The notes beneath the pieces are model-generated. The model was not told the DNA's origin, did no database searches, and was given only the letters and a program-made list of their open reading frames with translations. From Rickettsiella grylli (GTDB taxonomy: Bacteria > Pseudomonadota > Gammaproteobacteria > Diplorickettsiales > Diplorickettsiaceae), in NCBI RefSeq assembly GCF_000168295.1, contig NZ_AAQJ02000001.1:1389001-1453000 (forward strand): a stretch of DNA of 64,000 bases, written 5' to 3'. Positions 26,623-36,117 of this stretch are shown piece by piece; the first letter of the stretch is position 1; the number at the start of each line of letters is the position of its first letter. Made by a program: the position numbers and the translations under genes.

Positions 26623-27594
26623 ATGAATACTAAAAAATTTTCTGATTCAGCGCGCAACGTTATAGAAATAGAAGCGAACGCCATTTTGAATTTGTTACCA
26701 CAACTTGATTCGAAATTCGAACGGGCCTGTGAATTATTTTTAAATTGCCAAGGTCATATTGTTGTCATTGGAATTGGGAAATCGGGACATATTGGCAATA
26801 AAATTGCAGCGACTTTAGCGAGCACCGGAAGTCCTGCTTTTTTTATTCATGCCGCAGAAGCTAATCATGGTGATCTGGGTATGATCAATTCTAAAGATGT
26901 CGTTCTTGCCATTTCTCATTCGGGTGAAACAGACGAGCTTATCAGCATCCTTCCTACACTCAAATTTCTTAATATTCCTTTTATACTCATGACAGGAAAT
27001 CCAAATTCTACGCTCGCACAGCAAGCCACTGTTACGCTTCATATCCCTATAGAACAAGAAGCCTGTTCCCTAGGATTAGCACCTACCTCAAGCAGCACAG
27101 CAACTTTAGTCATGGGTGATGCCATCGCTATCGCATTGCTTAATCGACGAGGTTTTAGCAGTAATGACTTTGCGAAAGTCCATCCAAGAGGCCATTTAGG
27201 ACGTCGTCTACTATTAAAAGTAGCCGATATTATGCATACGGGTCCTGCGCTGCCTAATGTAAGGTCGGGAACCCCTTTAATTCAAACTTTATTTGAAATA
27301 TCACAAAAAAGACTGGGTATGACCATTATTACGGATGAAAATCAGCGCTTACTTGGAATTTTTACAGATGGTGATCTGAGACGTGCCATCGACCAAGGTT
27401 TAAATCTACAGACCACTTTAGTGGATCACGTCATGACGGCTCATTGTAAAACGATTAATAAAGACAAGCTCGCAACGGAAGCCTTACACCTCATGGAAAC
27501 AAGCAAAATTACAACATTAATTATCGCAGATAAGGAAAAAAAGCCCCTTGGCGTCGTGCATATTCATGACATTCTCAGCCGAAAAATCACTTAA
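26623..27594 (+). CDS. kdsD: Arabinose-5-phosphate isomerase
   Basis: Converts ribulose 5-phosphate to arabinose 5-phosphate, the first step toward Kdo, the inner-core sugar of lipopolysaccharide. It has a sugar-isomerase (SIS) domain (residues ~40-175; GIGKSGHIGNK, SHSGETDELI, PTSSSTATLVMGDA) followed by two CBS motifs (~205-320). In most gammaproteobacteria kdsC follows directly, but here the next gene is lptC after 133 bp with no coding frame, so kdsC has been lost or moved. The 323-residue size is normal. Confidence 0.94.
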   Translation: MNTKKFSDSARNVIEIEANAILNLLPQLDSKFERACELFLNCQGHIVVIGIGKSGHIGNKIAATLASTGSPAFFIHAAEANHGDLGMINSKDVVLAISHSGETDELISILPTLKFLNIPFILMTGNPNSTLAQQATVTLHIPIEQEACSLGLAPTSSSTATLVMGDAIAIALLNRRGFSSNDFAKVHPRGHLGRRLLLKVADIMHTGPALPNVRSGTPLIQTLFEISQKRLGMTIITDENQRLLGIFTDGDLRRAIDQGLNLQTTLVDHVMTAHCKTINKDKLATEALHLMETSKITTLIIADKEKKPLGVVHIHDILSRKIT

Positions 27595-27727
27595 TTTTCC
27601 AAAATTTTTTTATTGTTCAATTTACCATTTATAACGCAACTTCCTGTTTTTTGTCGGCAACTTGACAAAAACCCCATTACTGTGAATATATTGAACATAA
27701 AATCGTTTATTAACCTATGTCAAAAAT

Positions 27728-28294
27728 ATGTTTTCTAAAACAGTACTCATTAACCTTATTCTTATTTTATCTATCTTATTCGGTTTATACTATATAAGAT
27801 TACAGTTAACGCGGCCTGTTAACACGTCCAATTTAACGCACCAACCCGATAGTTACGCCACTCAGGTTGTTATGTATCATATCGATAAAGCAGGTATTCT
27901 TGGTGATCAATTAAGTGCTCCTTTTTCACTCCATTATCCTTCAAACAATACTATTTTACTGACAGCACCTCTTTTTACTTTCTATTTAAAAAATAAAGCG
28001 TCTTGGCAACTTTCAGCCCGGTATGGAAGGTTAAAAGAGAATGATCGTCTACACCTGTGGAATAATGTTACACTCGAGCAAAAAAATTCAAACAATAAAA
28101 TTATTTCGACTTTGAAAACGTCTACTTTAGATATCCATATTAAGGAAAAAATAGCGGATACGTCCGCACCGGTTCGCATCACGCGGATGAACCAAGTCAT
28201 CCATGCGGTAGGACTCCATGCTAATTTCAATACCAAAACAATTCGACTTTTATCTCAGGTAAAGAGTCAATTCATGCCCGAAAAAAGTAAATGA
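27728..28294 (+). CDS. lptC: Lipopolysaccharide export protein LptC
   Basis: Bitopic inner-membrane protein that receives lipopolysaccharide from the LptB2FG transporter and hands it to LptA. It has one N-terminal transmembrane helix (residues ~6-24) followed by a periplasmic beta-jellyroll of about 160 residues. Sequence conservation in this family is low, and the call rests mainly on size, topology and position just before lptA and lptB. The stop TGA overlaps the GAGG ribosome-binding site of lptA. Confidence 0.85.
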   Translation: MFSKTVLINLILILSILFGLYYIRLQLTRPVNTSNLTHQPDSYATQVVMYHIDKAGILGDQLSAPFSLHYPSNNTILLTAPLFTFYLKNKASWQLSARYGRLKENDRLHLWNNVTLEQKNSNNKIISTLKTSTLDIHIKEKIADTSAPVRITRMNQVIHAVGLHANFNTKTIRLLSQVKSQFMPEKSK

Positions 28295-28303
28295 GGTTTA
28301 CTC

Positions 28304-28825
28304 TTGAATGCACTTGAACAAAAAATATTTAAAATAAAGAAAGCTTATTTATTGTTCGTCAATCTATCGATCGTGTTTTGCCTGTCGACTGTTGCTTGCG
28401 CACACTCCAATGATCTTGCTTATTTTGAATCGGATAGTGTGACCTATAATAATAAAACGAAACAAGGCATTTATCGAGGACATATTAAACTGACCCAAGG
28501 TTCAGCCGTCCTCACTGCAGATTATGCGACCAGTTATTTCGATCAAAATGGCCAAATTAATAAGATAATCGCCATAGGAAATCCAGCGCGATATCAAGCG
28601 TTTATATTTCCTCATCGTCCTCAATTAATCGCTACCGGAAAAACGATTTATTATTATCCAAAAAAAGAGTACTTAGAAGCCATAGGAAATGCTGAAATGG
28701 TACAAGGAAAAAATCATTTTAAAGGGTATCAAATTAATTACGATTTTAAAACGAAAACGATCGGTTCTCCTTTATCACCAAAAGGACACACTCAAATTAC
28801 AATAGCACCCTTGAATCATGAATAA
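28304..28825 (+). CDS. lptA: Lipopolysaccharide export periplasmic bridge protein LptA
   Basis: Forms the periplasmic beta-jellyroll bridge that moves lipopolysaccharide between the membranes. A signal peptide (residues ~1-33, ending ACA-H) precedes an OstA-like domain with the typical [10 protein letters not shown]-like opening (here [10 protein letters not shown]) and the GAVLTAD-type strand ([11 protein letters not shown]). The start is TTG at 28304: GAGG lies 7 nt upstream and there is no in-frame ATG at the N-terminus. It overlaps lptB by 8 nt. Its 173 residues match the family. Confidence 0.9.
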   Translation: MNALEQKIFKIKKAYLLFVNLSIVFCLSTVACAHSNDLAYFESDSVTYNNKTKQGIYRGHIKLTQGSAVLTADYATSYFDQNGQINKIIAIGNPARYQAFIFPHRPQLIATGKTIYYYPKKEYLEAIGNAEMVQGKNHFKGYQINYDFKTKTIGSPLSPKGHTQITIAPLNHE

Positions 28826-29543
28826 ATTAAACGCTATCCATTTAACGAAACGGTATCATTCACGTATTGTTGTCGAAAATGTTTCGCTTGAATTAGAAAC
28901 CGGAGAAGTGATTGGTTTACTCGGCCCCAATGGCGCAGGAAAAACCACAAGCTTTTATTTAATTGTCGGTTTAGTGACCTGCACACAAGGAAAAATTTTA
29001 CTCAATAATCAGAACATTACGCATTTGCCGATGCATGCTCGCGCTAAAGCAGGGATTGGTTATTTACCACAAGAACCTTCGATATTTCGCAAATTAACCG
29101 TGGCTGATAATATTCTTGCTATTCTTCAATTACGTCATGATTTATCAAAAGAACAACGCAAACAACACCTTGAAAATTTACTTCGCGAGTTTCATATTAC
29201 ACCTATCCGTGACACGCTAGGCATTCGTTTATCCGGCGGTGAACGCCGGCGTGTCGAAATAGCGCGCGCTTTGGCGATGGAACCCAAATTTATGCTATTA
29301 GACGAACCTTTTGCAGGAATCGATCCGATTTCTGTTGTTGATATTAAACGCATGATTATTCACTTAAGCCAACGGGGTATAGGCGTTTTGATTACCGACC
29401 ATAATGTCAGAGAAACACTCGCGATTTGCAAACGGGCTTATATCGTGAATGAGGGAAAAACAATCTATGTAGGCACACCACAGGAAGTATTGAAGAATCA
29501 ACGGGTCAGAGAAATTTATTTAGGACATGAATTTGATCTATAA
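28818..29543 (+). CDS. lptB: Lipopolysaccharide export ATPase LptB
   Basis: Cytoplasmic ATPase that powers lipopolysaccharide extraction from the inner membrane together with LptF and LptG. All ABC motifs are present: GPNGAGKTT (Walker A), [12 protein letters not shown] (Q-loop), [16 protein letters not shown] (signature), [13 protein letters not shown] (Walker B) and ITDHNVRET (H-loop). The 241-residue length is typical. rpoN normally follows in gammaproteobacteria; here 210 bp without a gene separates it from hpf. Confidence 0.96.
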   Translation: MNKLNAIHLTKRYHSRIVVENVSLELETGEVIGLLGPNGAGKTTSFYLIVGLVTCTQGKILLNNQNITHLPMHARAKAGIGYLPQEPSIFRKLTVADNILAILQLRHDLSKEQRKQHLENLLREFHITPIRDTLGIRLSGGERRRVEIARALAMEPKFMLLDEPFAGIDPISVVDIKRMIIHLSQRGIGVLITDHNVRETLAICKRAYIVNEGKTIYVGTPQEVLKNQRVREIYLGHEFDL

Positions 29544-29753
29544 CCTTAATAATAAATACAAGGCAAAATTGGTTTAATTTTTAATCAGTTTTTACAAACC
29601 AACTCATTTTGACGCTCATTTTTCATAACACGCAATCGATTTAAAATGGATCGATAACGCTCACCCTCTCCACAGGAGAGCCTAATCTAAGGTATAATCG
29701 GGTGGGCATTTTTTAGAACATTATTTAAAACAATTAATTATAAAGAGGGCCTT
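29544..29753. other. Gap where rpoN would be expected
   Basis: 210 bp without a coding frame between lptB and hpf. It contains a perfect 6-bp hairpin CTCTCC-ACA-GGAGAG (29666-29680) just before a TATAAT box (29693-29698) that may be the -10 of the hpf promoter. No recognisable trace of rpoN remains. Confidence 0.5.
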
Positions 29754-30089
29754 ATGCAAATTACGATTACAGACGATGGCATTAAAGTGACCGATGCTTT
29801 AAAACAATATATTTTAGATAAATTTAAACGACTGGAACGTATAACGCATAAAACCTCAACATTACATATTACTTTAAGTCTTGAACATCTAGATCAAGTC
29901 GCTAAAGCGTTAATGCATACCCATGGTAATGAATTTTATGCCCGTGCTAAAAATGAAAATCTTTACACGGCTATTGATGAATTAATTGATAAAATAGAGC
30001 AGCAAATCAATAAACATAAATTAAAAAGTAAAGAAAAACGACATGATCGATCCGAAAAATATGATCCAGAGGGATCCGAAGAACTGTAA
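29754..30089 (+). CDS. hpf: Ribosome hibernation promoting factor (short form)
   Basis: Small ribosome-binding protein that stabilises dimerised, inactive 70S particles when growth stops. The 111-residue sequence has the beta-alpha-beta-beta-beta-alpha pattern of the family (MQITITDDGIKVTDALKQYI at the start, then YTAIDELIDKIEQQINKHK) and a charged tail typical of the short HPF. A GAGGG ribosome-binding site lies before the ATG. It keeps its place downstream of lptB although rpoN is absent. Confidence 0.93.
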   Translation: MQITITDDGIKVTDALKQYILDKFKRLERITHKTSTLHITLSLEHLDQVAKALMHTHGNEFYARAKNENLYTAIDELIDKIEQQINKHKLKSKEKRHDRSEKYDPEGSEEL

Positions 30090-30109
30090 ATAAATTTATC
30101 GAGGCCTTT

Positions 30110-31480
30110 GTGCAACTTAATTCTTTAACTGCGATTTCCCCAATTGATGGACGTTATTCTGATAAAACCGATAGTTTGCGTTGTTTATGCAGTGAGTATG
30201 GTTTATTTTATTTTAGAGTATTGATTGAAATACGTTGGCTACAAACATTGGCTCATGAACCTCATATCAAGGAAATTCCAAAGTTTTCCTTAAAAAGCCA
30301 ACAACAATTAGAGGCTATCATTGAAAAATTTAGTTTGAAAGATGCTGAAAAAATTAAAACGTTAGAAAAAACGACGCGGCATGATATTAAAGCCGTCGAA
30401 TATTTTTTAAAGGAAAAATTAACTAAAATCCCTTCATTAAAACCTATTCGCGAGTTTGTACATTTTGCGTGTACCTCAGAGGATATCAATAACCTGTCTT
30501 ATGCCTTAATGCTCAAGGAAGTACGTACTCAACATTTATTACCCGCTATTCAAAAACTGATTACGTGTTTAAAAAAATATGCACATCGCTATGCATCACA
30601 CCCCATGCTTAGCCGCACACATGGTCAACCGGCTGTACCGACCACCATGGGTAAAGAATTGGCCAATTTTGCGAATCGTTTAATCGAACAAAAAAAATTA
30701 TTGATGGCTATTAAACTACGCGGTAAATTTAATGGTGCGATTGGTAATTATAATGCACATCGAATTGCTTACCCTGATATTAACTGGCCTGCACTCAGCA
30801 AAAAATTCGTAACCCGTTTAAATCTAGATTGGAACGCATATACCACCCAGATTGAACCACATGACACGATTGCGGAATACTGCGACAATTTAAAACGAAT
30901 CAATAACATATTCATAAATTTAGCCGCTGATTGTTGGGGTTATATTTCTCTCGGTTATTTCAAGCAAAACACCGAACCTGGTGAAATAGGTTCTTCGACA
31001 ATGCCTCATAAAATTAATCCTATCGATTTTGAAAATGCAGAAGGAAATCTCAGTTTAGCAAATAGTCTTTATCAACATTTTTCCAGAACCTTGCCTATTT
31101 CCCGCTGGCAGCGAGATTTAAGAGATTCAACATTACTTCGCAATCTAGGATCAGCGTTCGCATACACGCTAATCGGCTATAACAGTTTATTATGTGGTTT
31201 AAAAAAAATTTCCGTTGATGACACAAAACTTTTGGAAGATCTGAATCAGCATTGGGAAATACTGGCCGAAGCCATACAAACCGTTTTAAGACGTTATTCC
31301 GCTAACCTGCCTTATGAGCAATTAAAACAATTAACCCAAGGAAAAAAGGTTGATCAAAAAATGCTTCACCAATTTATTAACGATTTAAAAATACCCAATC
31401 ATGCTAAAAAAAGACTACTCCAATTATCTCCGACCAATTATTTAGGTTATGCAACAGAATTGGCGCAATCCATTGGATAG
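30110..31480 (+). CDS. purB: Adenylosuccinate lyase
   Basis: Purine enzyme acting twice: it releases fumarate from SAICAR in IMP synthesis and from adenylosuccinate in AMP synthesis. The 456-residue protein has SPIDGRYSDKT at the N-terminus, the RTHGQPAVPTTMGKE region and the fumarase-superfamily signature GSSTMPHKINPIDFEN. The start is GTG at 30110, with GAGG 5 nt upstream, and it fits the family start. It lies 20 nt after hpf and probably shares its transcript, then converges on clpB. Confidence 0.95.
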   Translation: MQLNSLTAISPIDGRYSDKTDSLRCLCSEYGLFYFRVLIEIRWLQTLAHEPHIKEIPKFSLKSQQQLEAIIEKFSLKDAEKIKTLEKTTRHDIKAVEYFLKEKLTKIPSLKPIREFVHFACTSEDINNLSYALMLKEVRTQHLLPAIQKLITCLKKYAHRYASHPMLSRTHGQPAVPTTMGKELANFANRLIEQKKLLMAIKLRGKFNGAIGNYNAHRIAYPDINWPALSKKFVTRLNLDWNAYTTQIEPHDTIAEYCDNLKRINNIFINLAADCWGYISLGYFKQNTEPGEIGSSTMPHKINPIDFENAEGNLSLANSLYQHFSRTLPISRWQRDLRDSTLLRNLGSAFAYTLIGYNSLLCGLKKISVDDTKLLEDLNQHWEILAEAIQTVLRRYSANLPYEQLKQLTQGKKVDQKMLHQFINDLKIPNHAKKRLLQLSPTNYLGYATELAQSIG

Positions 31481-31499
31481 TTTTATCGTTGTTTATTTT

Positions 31500-34106
31500 T
31501 TATTTCCTCATTTTTTGACGTTGTTTTTTTGCGGTTAATTTTATTTTATCGTCACTATAATCCACAAAAATTTTGTCCCCCGGCAGAAATTTTTCTTCAA
31601 GCATTTCCTTGGCAATGGGGTTTTCCAATTCTTGCTGAATCGTCCGTTTTAAAGGTCGTGCGCCATAAACAGGATCGTAACCCATTTTAGCAATATGGTT
31701 TATGGCAGCTTCGCTCACTTCTAAGTGTAAGTCTCGTTCACCAAGACGTTGACGGAGGCGTTGTAATTGAATTTTTGTAATCGAATGAATTTGTGTTTCA
31801 TTTAAGGCATGAAATACAACCACTTCATCAACGCGATTAATAAATTCAGGTCGAAAATGTTGCGCAATGATATCCATTAATGTACTTTTTAAAGCGGCAT
31901 AGTCCTGCTTTGAAGTAAATTCTTGAATAATTTGCGATCCTAAATTCGATGTCATAACAATCACTGTATTTCGAAAGTCGACGGTACGTCCATGACTATC
32001 GGTTAACCGACCATCTTCTAATACTTGTAATAAAATATTGAATACATCCGCATGTGCTTTTTCAATTTCATCCAAAAGCACCACAGAATAAGGCTTTCGA
32101 CGCACTGCTTCAGTAAGATAGCCGCCTTCTTCGTAACCCACATAGCCTGGAGGAGCACCAATTAACCGTGCGACCGAATGTTTTTCCATAAATTCGGACA
32201 TGTCTAAACGCACCATCGCCTCATCGGAATCAAATAAAAATCCTGCTAAAGCTTTGCACACTTCAGTTTTACCCACACCCGTAGGTCCTGAAAAAATAAA
32301 TGATCCGATGGGACGATTCGGATCAGAAAGTCCTGCGCGAGACCGCCGAATGGCATTGGCTACCACAGAAATCGCTTCATCTTGACCCACCACCCGTTTA
32401 TGGAGTGCGTCTTCCATCTGTAATAATTTTTCTCGTTCACCCTCGAGCATCTTCGCAACAGGGATACCGGTCCATTGTGAAACAATTTCTGCAATTTCTT
32501 TCTCGCTTACCTTATTGCGTATTAAAGCGGGTTGTTCTTTTTTTTCTATTTTTTGAGCGGCCACTAATTTTTTTTCTAAAGCAGGAATATGGCCATATTG
32601 GAGTTCAGACATTCGATTCAAATCGCCCGAACGGCGTGCTTTTTCTAACTCAAATTGAGCCTTTTCCAGTTCACTTTTAATTTTTTGCTCGCCTTGTAAG
32701 GTTGCCTTTTCAGCTTTCCAAATCTCATTCAGATCGGCATATTTTTTTGAAAGTTCAGTAATCTCATTGTCTAAATTTTTCAATCTGATTTTGGAGGATT
32801 CATCGGTTTCTTTTTTGAGTGCTTCTCGTTCAATTTTTAACTGAATTAATCGCCTATCTAATCGATCTAATTTTTCGGGTTTAGAATCAATTTCAATTCG
32901 AATCCGACTCGCCGCTTCATCAATCAGATCAATGGCTTTGTCCGGTAAATTTCTATCTGAAATATAACGATGCGATAACGTTGCGGCCGCAACAATAGCA
33001 GAATCCATAATTTCGACGCCATGATGAATTTCATAACGTTGCTTTAAACCCCGTAAAATAGCGATCGTATCTTCAACATTCGGCTCATCAACCAGAATTT
33101 TTTGAAAACGACGTTCTAATGCAGCATCCTTTTCAATATAGTTTCGGTATTCATTTAATGTCGTTGCACCAATACAGTGTAATTGACCTCTTGCTAAAGC
33201 AGGTTTTAGCATATTCCCCGCATCCATAGCCCCTTCCGCTTTCCCTGCCCCCACCATGGTATGCAACTCATCAATAAATAAAATAATTTGCCCTTCTTGC
33301 TTTGCAAGTTCATTTAATACCGCTTTTAATCGCTCTTCAAATTCACCACGATACTTAGCCCCCGCAATCAATGAACCGATATCTAAAGCCAGTAAACGTT
33401 TATTTCTTAATCCTTCTGGAACTTCGTGATTAACAATACGTTGAGCAAGCCCTTCCACGACAGCCGTTTTACCCACTCCAGGTTCACCAATAAGAACCGG
33501 ATTATTTTTGGTTCGTCGTTGTAACACTTGAATGGTTCGACGTATCACATCATCTCGACCAATCACCGGATCTAATTTTCCTTGTGACGCTTGTGTTGTC
33601 AAATCAATGGTATATTTTTCTAAAGCCCCTCGACGACCTTCCGCTTCAGGATCATTCACGGTCTCGCCACCTCGTATATCCTTTATTGCTTGTTCAATCA
33701 TTGTTTTATCAGCACCTGCTTTCCTTAATAACTCACCTAAAATACTTTTATCCCCCACTGCGGCCAATACAAATAATTCACTGGATAGATACTCATCCTG
33801 TCTTTGTTGTGCAAATTTATCGGTTATATTCAATAAACGAGTAAAATCTTTAGAAGGATAAATTTCACCTGGTGTTGAAGTTTCTACGCTCGGCAAGTGT
33901 GCGATTGCTTCATCTACACTTTTCGTTAATTGATTTAAATTAACGTTCGCTTTACTTAATAGAGGCCTCACCGTACCCTTTTCTTGTCGTAATAAAGCAG
34001 ACATCAAATGAATAGGTTCAATAAACGCGTTATCATGCCCTATTGCGATTGATTGCGATTCGGCCAACGCATTCTGAAATTGACTTGTTAATTTATTAAG
34101 ACTCAT
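31500..34106 (-). CDS. clpB: ATP-dependent disaggregase chaperone ClpB
   Basis: Hexameric AAA+ chaperone that pulls proteins out of aggregates with DnaK. Order: N-terminal repeat domain, first AAA module (Walker A GEPGVGKT, Walker B LFIDELHT), a long coiled middle domain rich in Glu/Lys/Arg (about residues 400-530), second AAA module ([19 protein letters not shown]) and a C-terminal small domain. I take the ATG at 34106 ([10 protein letters not shown]), which follows GAGGGG by 4 nt; an in-frame ATG 8 codons upstream has no such site. The 868-residue length is as expected. A heat-shock promoter could not be assigned with confidence. Confidence 0.96.
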   Translation of the reverse strand: MSLNKLTSQFQNALAESQSIAIGHDNAFIEPIHLMSALLRQEKGTVRPLLSKANVNLNQLTKSVDEAIAHLPSVETSTPGEIYPSKDFTRLLNITDKFAQQRQDEYLSSELFVLAAVGDKSILGELLRKAGADKTMIEQAIKDIRGGETVNDPEAEGRRGALEKYTIDLTTQASQGKLDPVIGRDDVIRRTIQVLQRRTKNNPVLIGEPGVGKTAVVEGLAQRIVNHEVPEGLRNKRLLALDIGSLIAGAKYRGEFEERLKAVLNELAKQEGQIILFIDELHTMVGAGKAEGAMDAGNMLKPALARGQLHCIGATTLNEYRNYIEKDAALERRFQKILVDEPNVEDTIAILRGLKQRYEIHHGVEIMDSAIVAAATLSHRYISDRNLPDKAIDLIDEAASRIRIEIDSKPEKLDRLDRRLIQLKIEREALKKETDESSKIRLKNLDNEITELSKKYADLNEIWKAEKATLQGEQKIKSELEKAQFELEKARRSGDLNRMSELQYGHIPALEKKLVAAQKIEKKEQPALIRNKVSEKEIAEIVSQWTGIPVAKMLEGEREKLLQMEDALHKRVVGQDEAISVVANAIRRSRAGLSDPNRPIGSFIFSGPTGVGKTEVCKALAGFLFDSDEAMVRLDMSEFMEKHSVARLIGAPPGYVGYEEGGYLTEAVRRKPYSVVLLDEIEKAHADVFNILLQVLEDGRLTDSHGRTVDFRNTVIVMTSNLGSQIIQEFTSKQDYAALKSTLMDIIAQHFRPEFINRVDEVVVFHALNETQIHSITKIQLQRLRQRLGERDLHLEVSEAAINHIAKMGYDPVYGARPLKRTIQQELENPIAKEMLEEKFLPGDKIFVDYSDDKIKLTAKKQRQKMRK

Positions 34107-34349
34107 ATTACCCCTCGAATGATCATTCAATTGGATGACTGTCTTCTCAATAGTTTAGTCTAATTCGGAAAAATCAAGTCAACTCTGGAAAAATTTCAGA
34201 TCATTCTAATAGAACATCAATACCCAATACCACTGCACAAGTCGATGAATAGAAAGTCAATGATTCATTTTTAGATCAATATGTCCCCTGTCATAAAAAA
34301 GAGGTAAACTAAGCGAATTTACCTATTTAACGTTTCAGCAGGGGTTTAT

Positions 34350-35309
34350 ATGGCAGAAGAATTATTAAGTGATCCAACGTGGCAACGTAAAACCCTGGAA
34401 AAATTACTTTTTGAGGCCTTAAAAGAACAACGACGTAAAAGACGATGGAACATTTTTTTTAAATTTTTACTTTTTTTGATTTTTTTAAGCTTTTTGCTTA
34501 TTTTATGGCCATCAACGCCTAACCTTCCAACGACTTCTAAAGCCAAAGCACACATTGGACTTGTTGATATCAAAGGGATCATTAACGATAACTCAGCGGC
34601 TAATGCGGACAATGTTATAGAAGGTCTACAAAATGCCTTTGAGGACAAAAATACCCGTACCGTTATTCTTCGCATTAATAGTCCCGGTGGAAGTCCAGTG
34701 CAAGCCGCACAGATCTATCATGAAATCCGTTATTTACGTCATCAATATCCCAAAACCAAGCTCTATGCGGTCTGTGATGATCTGTGTGCATCGGCGGCTT
34801 ATTACATCGCCTCTGCAAGTGATCGTATTTATGCGAATCCCTCAAGTCTCGTCGGATCAATTGGTGTTTTAATGGATGGATTTGGTTTTGTAGAGACGAT
34901 GAAAAAAGTCGGCGTCGAACGTCGTTTATTAACCGCTGGCGATCATAAAGGTTTTTTAGATCCATTTTCACCAGAAAAATTAGATGAAAAACGGATTGCC
35001 GAACGTATGCTTGCCAATGTTCATCAGCAATTCATTCATGCGGTTAAACAAGGCCGCGGAAATCGTTTAAAAAATAATCCTGAATTATTTTCAGGATTAG
35101 CCTGGACCGGCGAGGAGGCATTACCTTTAGGGTTAATCGACGGTTTTGGAGATTTAAATAGTTTATCCCGTGAATTAATTAAAAATAAAAACATTGTCGA
35201 TTACACGGTTAAACCCGGCCTTCTACAACAACTTTCTGATCGTATTGGCGCGGCGTTTGCACAACAACTCAGTACGAATCTGGGCATTTTACCTCATGGA
35301 TTTCGTTAA
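34350..35309 (+). CDS. sppA: Signal peptide peptidase SppA, short S49-family protease
   Basis: Inner-membrane serine protease that degrades cleaved signal peptides. It has one transmembrane helix (residues ~31-51), then an S49 peptidase domain: VILRINSPGGSPVQAA, the nucleophile serine in CDDLCASAAYYIAS, and the SLVGSIGV segment with the catalytic lysine expected downstream near GDHKGFLDPF. The 319-residue size is that of single-domain SppA, about half the E. coli protein. It is transcribed away from clpB. Confidence 0.9.
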   Translation: MAEELLSDPTWQRKTLEKLLFEALKEQRRKRRWNIFFKFLLFLIFLSFLLILWPSTPNLPTTSKAKAHIGLVDIKGIINDNSAANADNVIEGLQNAFEDKNTRTVILRINSPGGSPVQAAQIYHEIRYLRHQYPKTKLYAVCDDLCASAAYYIASASDRIYANPSSLVGSIGVLMDGFGFVETMKKVGVERRLLTAGDHKGFLDPFSPEKLDEKRIAERMLANVHQQFIHAVKQGRGNRLKNNPELFSGLAWTGEEALPLGLIDGFGDLNSLSRELIKNKNIVDYTVKPGLLQQLSDRIGAAFAQQLSTNLGILPHGFR

Positions 35310-35401
35310 CAAAAAAATACAATCCGTTTTTGATAAATAACTTGTATAAACTCTTTTATTATGTTTATTTTTATAATAAAGCATAATAAGGAGTTTATAG
35401 C

Positions 35402-35794
35402 GTGAATACTGCTGGATTTACTTTATTTGAATTACTGATCGTCTTAGTGATAATCGGCATCTTAACGACTTTCTCCACCCCTATTTACAGACATTTGGTA
35501 AAAAAAACGCGTCGTAGCGAAGCAAAAATTGCCTTAATTAATCTTGCTCAACATATGGAAATTTACTATCTTGAAAATAATAATAGTTATGAAAAAGCCA
35601 GTTTTAGCAAACTCCATTTAAAGAACATGACTGAAAAAAAATTTTATCAACTCACTTTAAAAAGTACCTCTAATACGTATCAACTATCCGCCAAAGCACA
35701 ATTTACTGATCCAGAATGCTATCTTTTTATGCTGAATCAATTAGGTGAAAAAACCAATAAAGGCAGTGGCTCAAGTCAATGCTGGTCAGCTTAA
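35402..35794 (+). CDS. Type IV pilin-like protein (PilE/minor pilin)
   Basis: A 130-residue prepilin. The very short leader MNTAG is cut by prepilin peptidase after Gly5 to expose the FTLFELLIVLVIIGIL helix, with the conserved Glu at position 5 of the mature protein, which drives assembly. The globular part has two cysteines (PECYLF and SQCWSA) that would form the C-terminal disulfide loop. The start is GTG with AAGGAG upstream. Whether it is the major pilin or a minor one cannot be said; no other pilus gene is nearby. Confidence 0.85.
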   Translation: MNTAGFTLFELLIVLVIIGILTTFSTPIYRHLVKKTRRSEAKIALINLAQHMEIYYLENNNSYEKASFSKLHLKNMTEKKFYQLTLKSTSNTYQLSAKAQFTDPECYLFMLNQLGEKTNKGSGSSQCWSA

Positions 35795-36117
35795 ATTTCC
35801 GCACATTTCATTTACTCATTTACTACGAATGTGCGTTTAGCTGCTATATTTTACTAGAAATCCTTGGGAATTAAGGCCAATGCTGGCTATTATTTTTAGG
35901 TTAAAAAATAATCTTTACCTTAGTAAAAATAATTTGTTATTTAATTAACGCATTTTACCATTAAAATACAACTAATTTAACCCCTCATCGCATTTGAGTT
36001 AGAATTTTCAGAAAATTTCAAATGATAAAAAATAAGTGTTTTATGATTGAAACTCTTGAACTGCTATTATATTTTCTGTGAATATATCTCATCCAGATTA
36101 ACAAAAAAATGTAATAT
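35795..36117. other. Gene-free region between the pilin and ATP-grasp genes
   Basis: 323 bp of very AT-rich sequence between convergent genes. An 8-bp inverted repeat CGCACATT/AATGTGCG (35800-35807 and 35828-35835) lies just after the pilin stop and may end that transcript, though only three T follow. Nothing else recognisable was seen. Confidence 0.4.
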
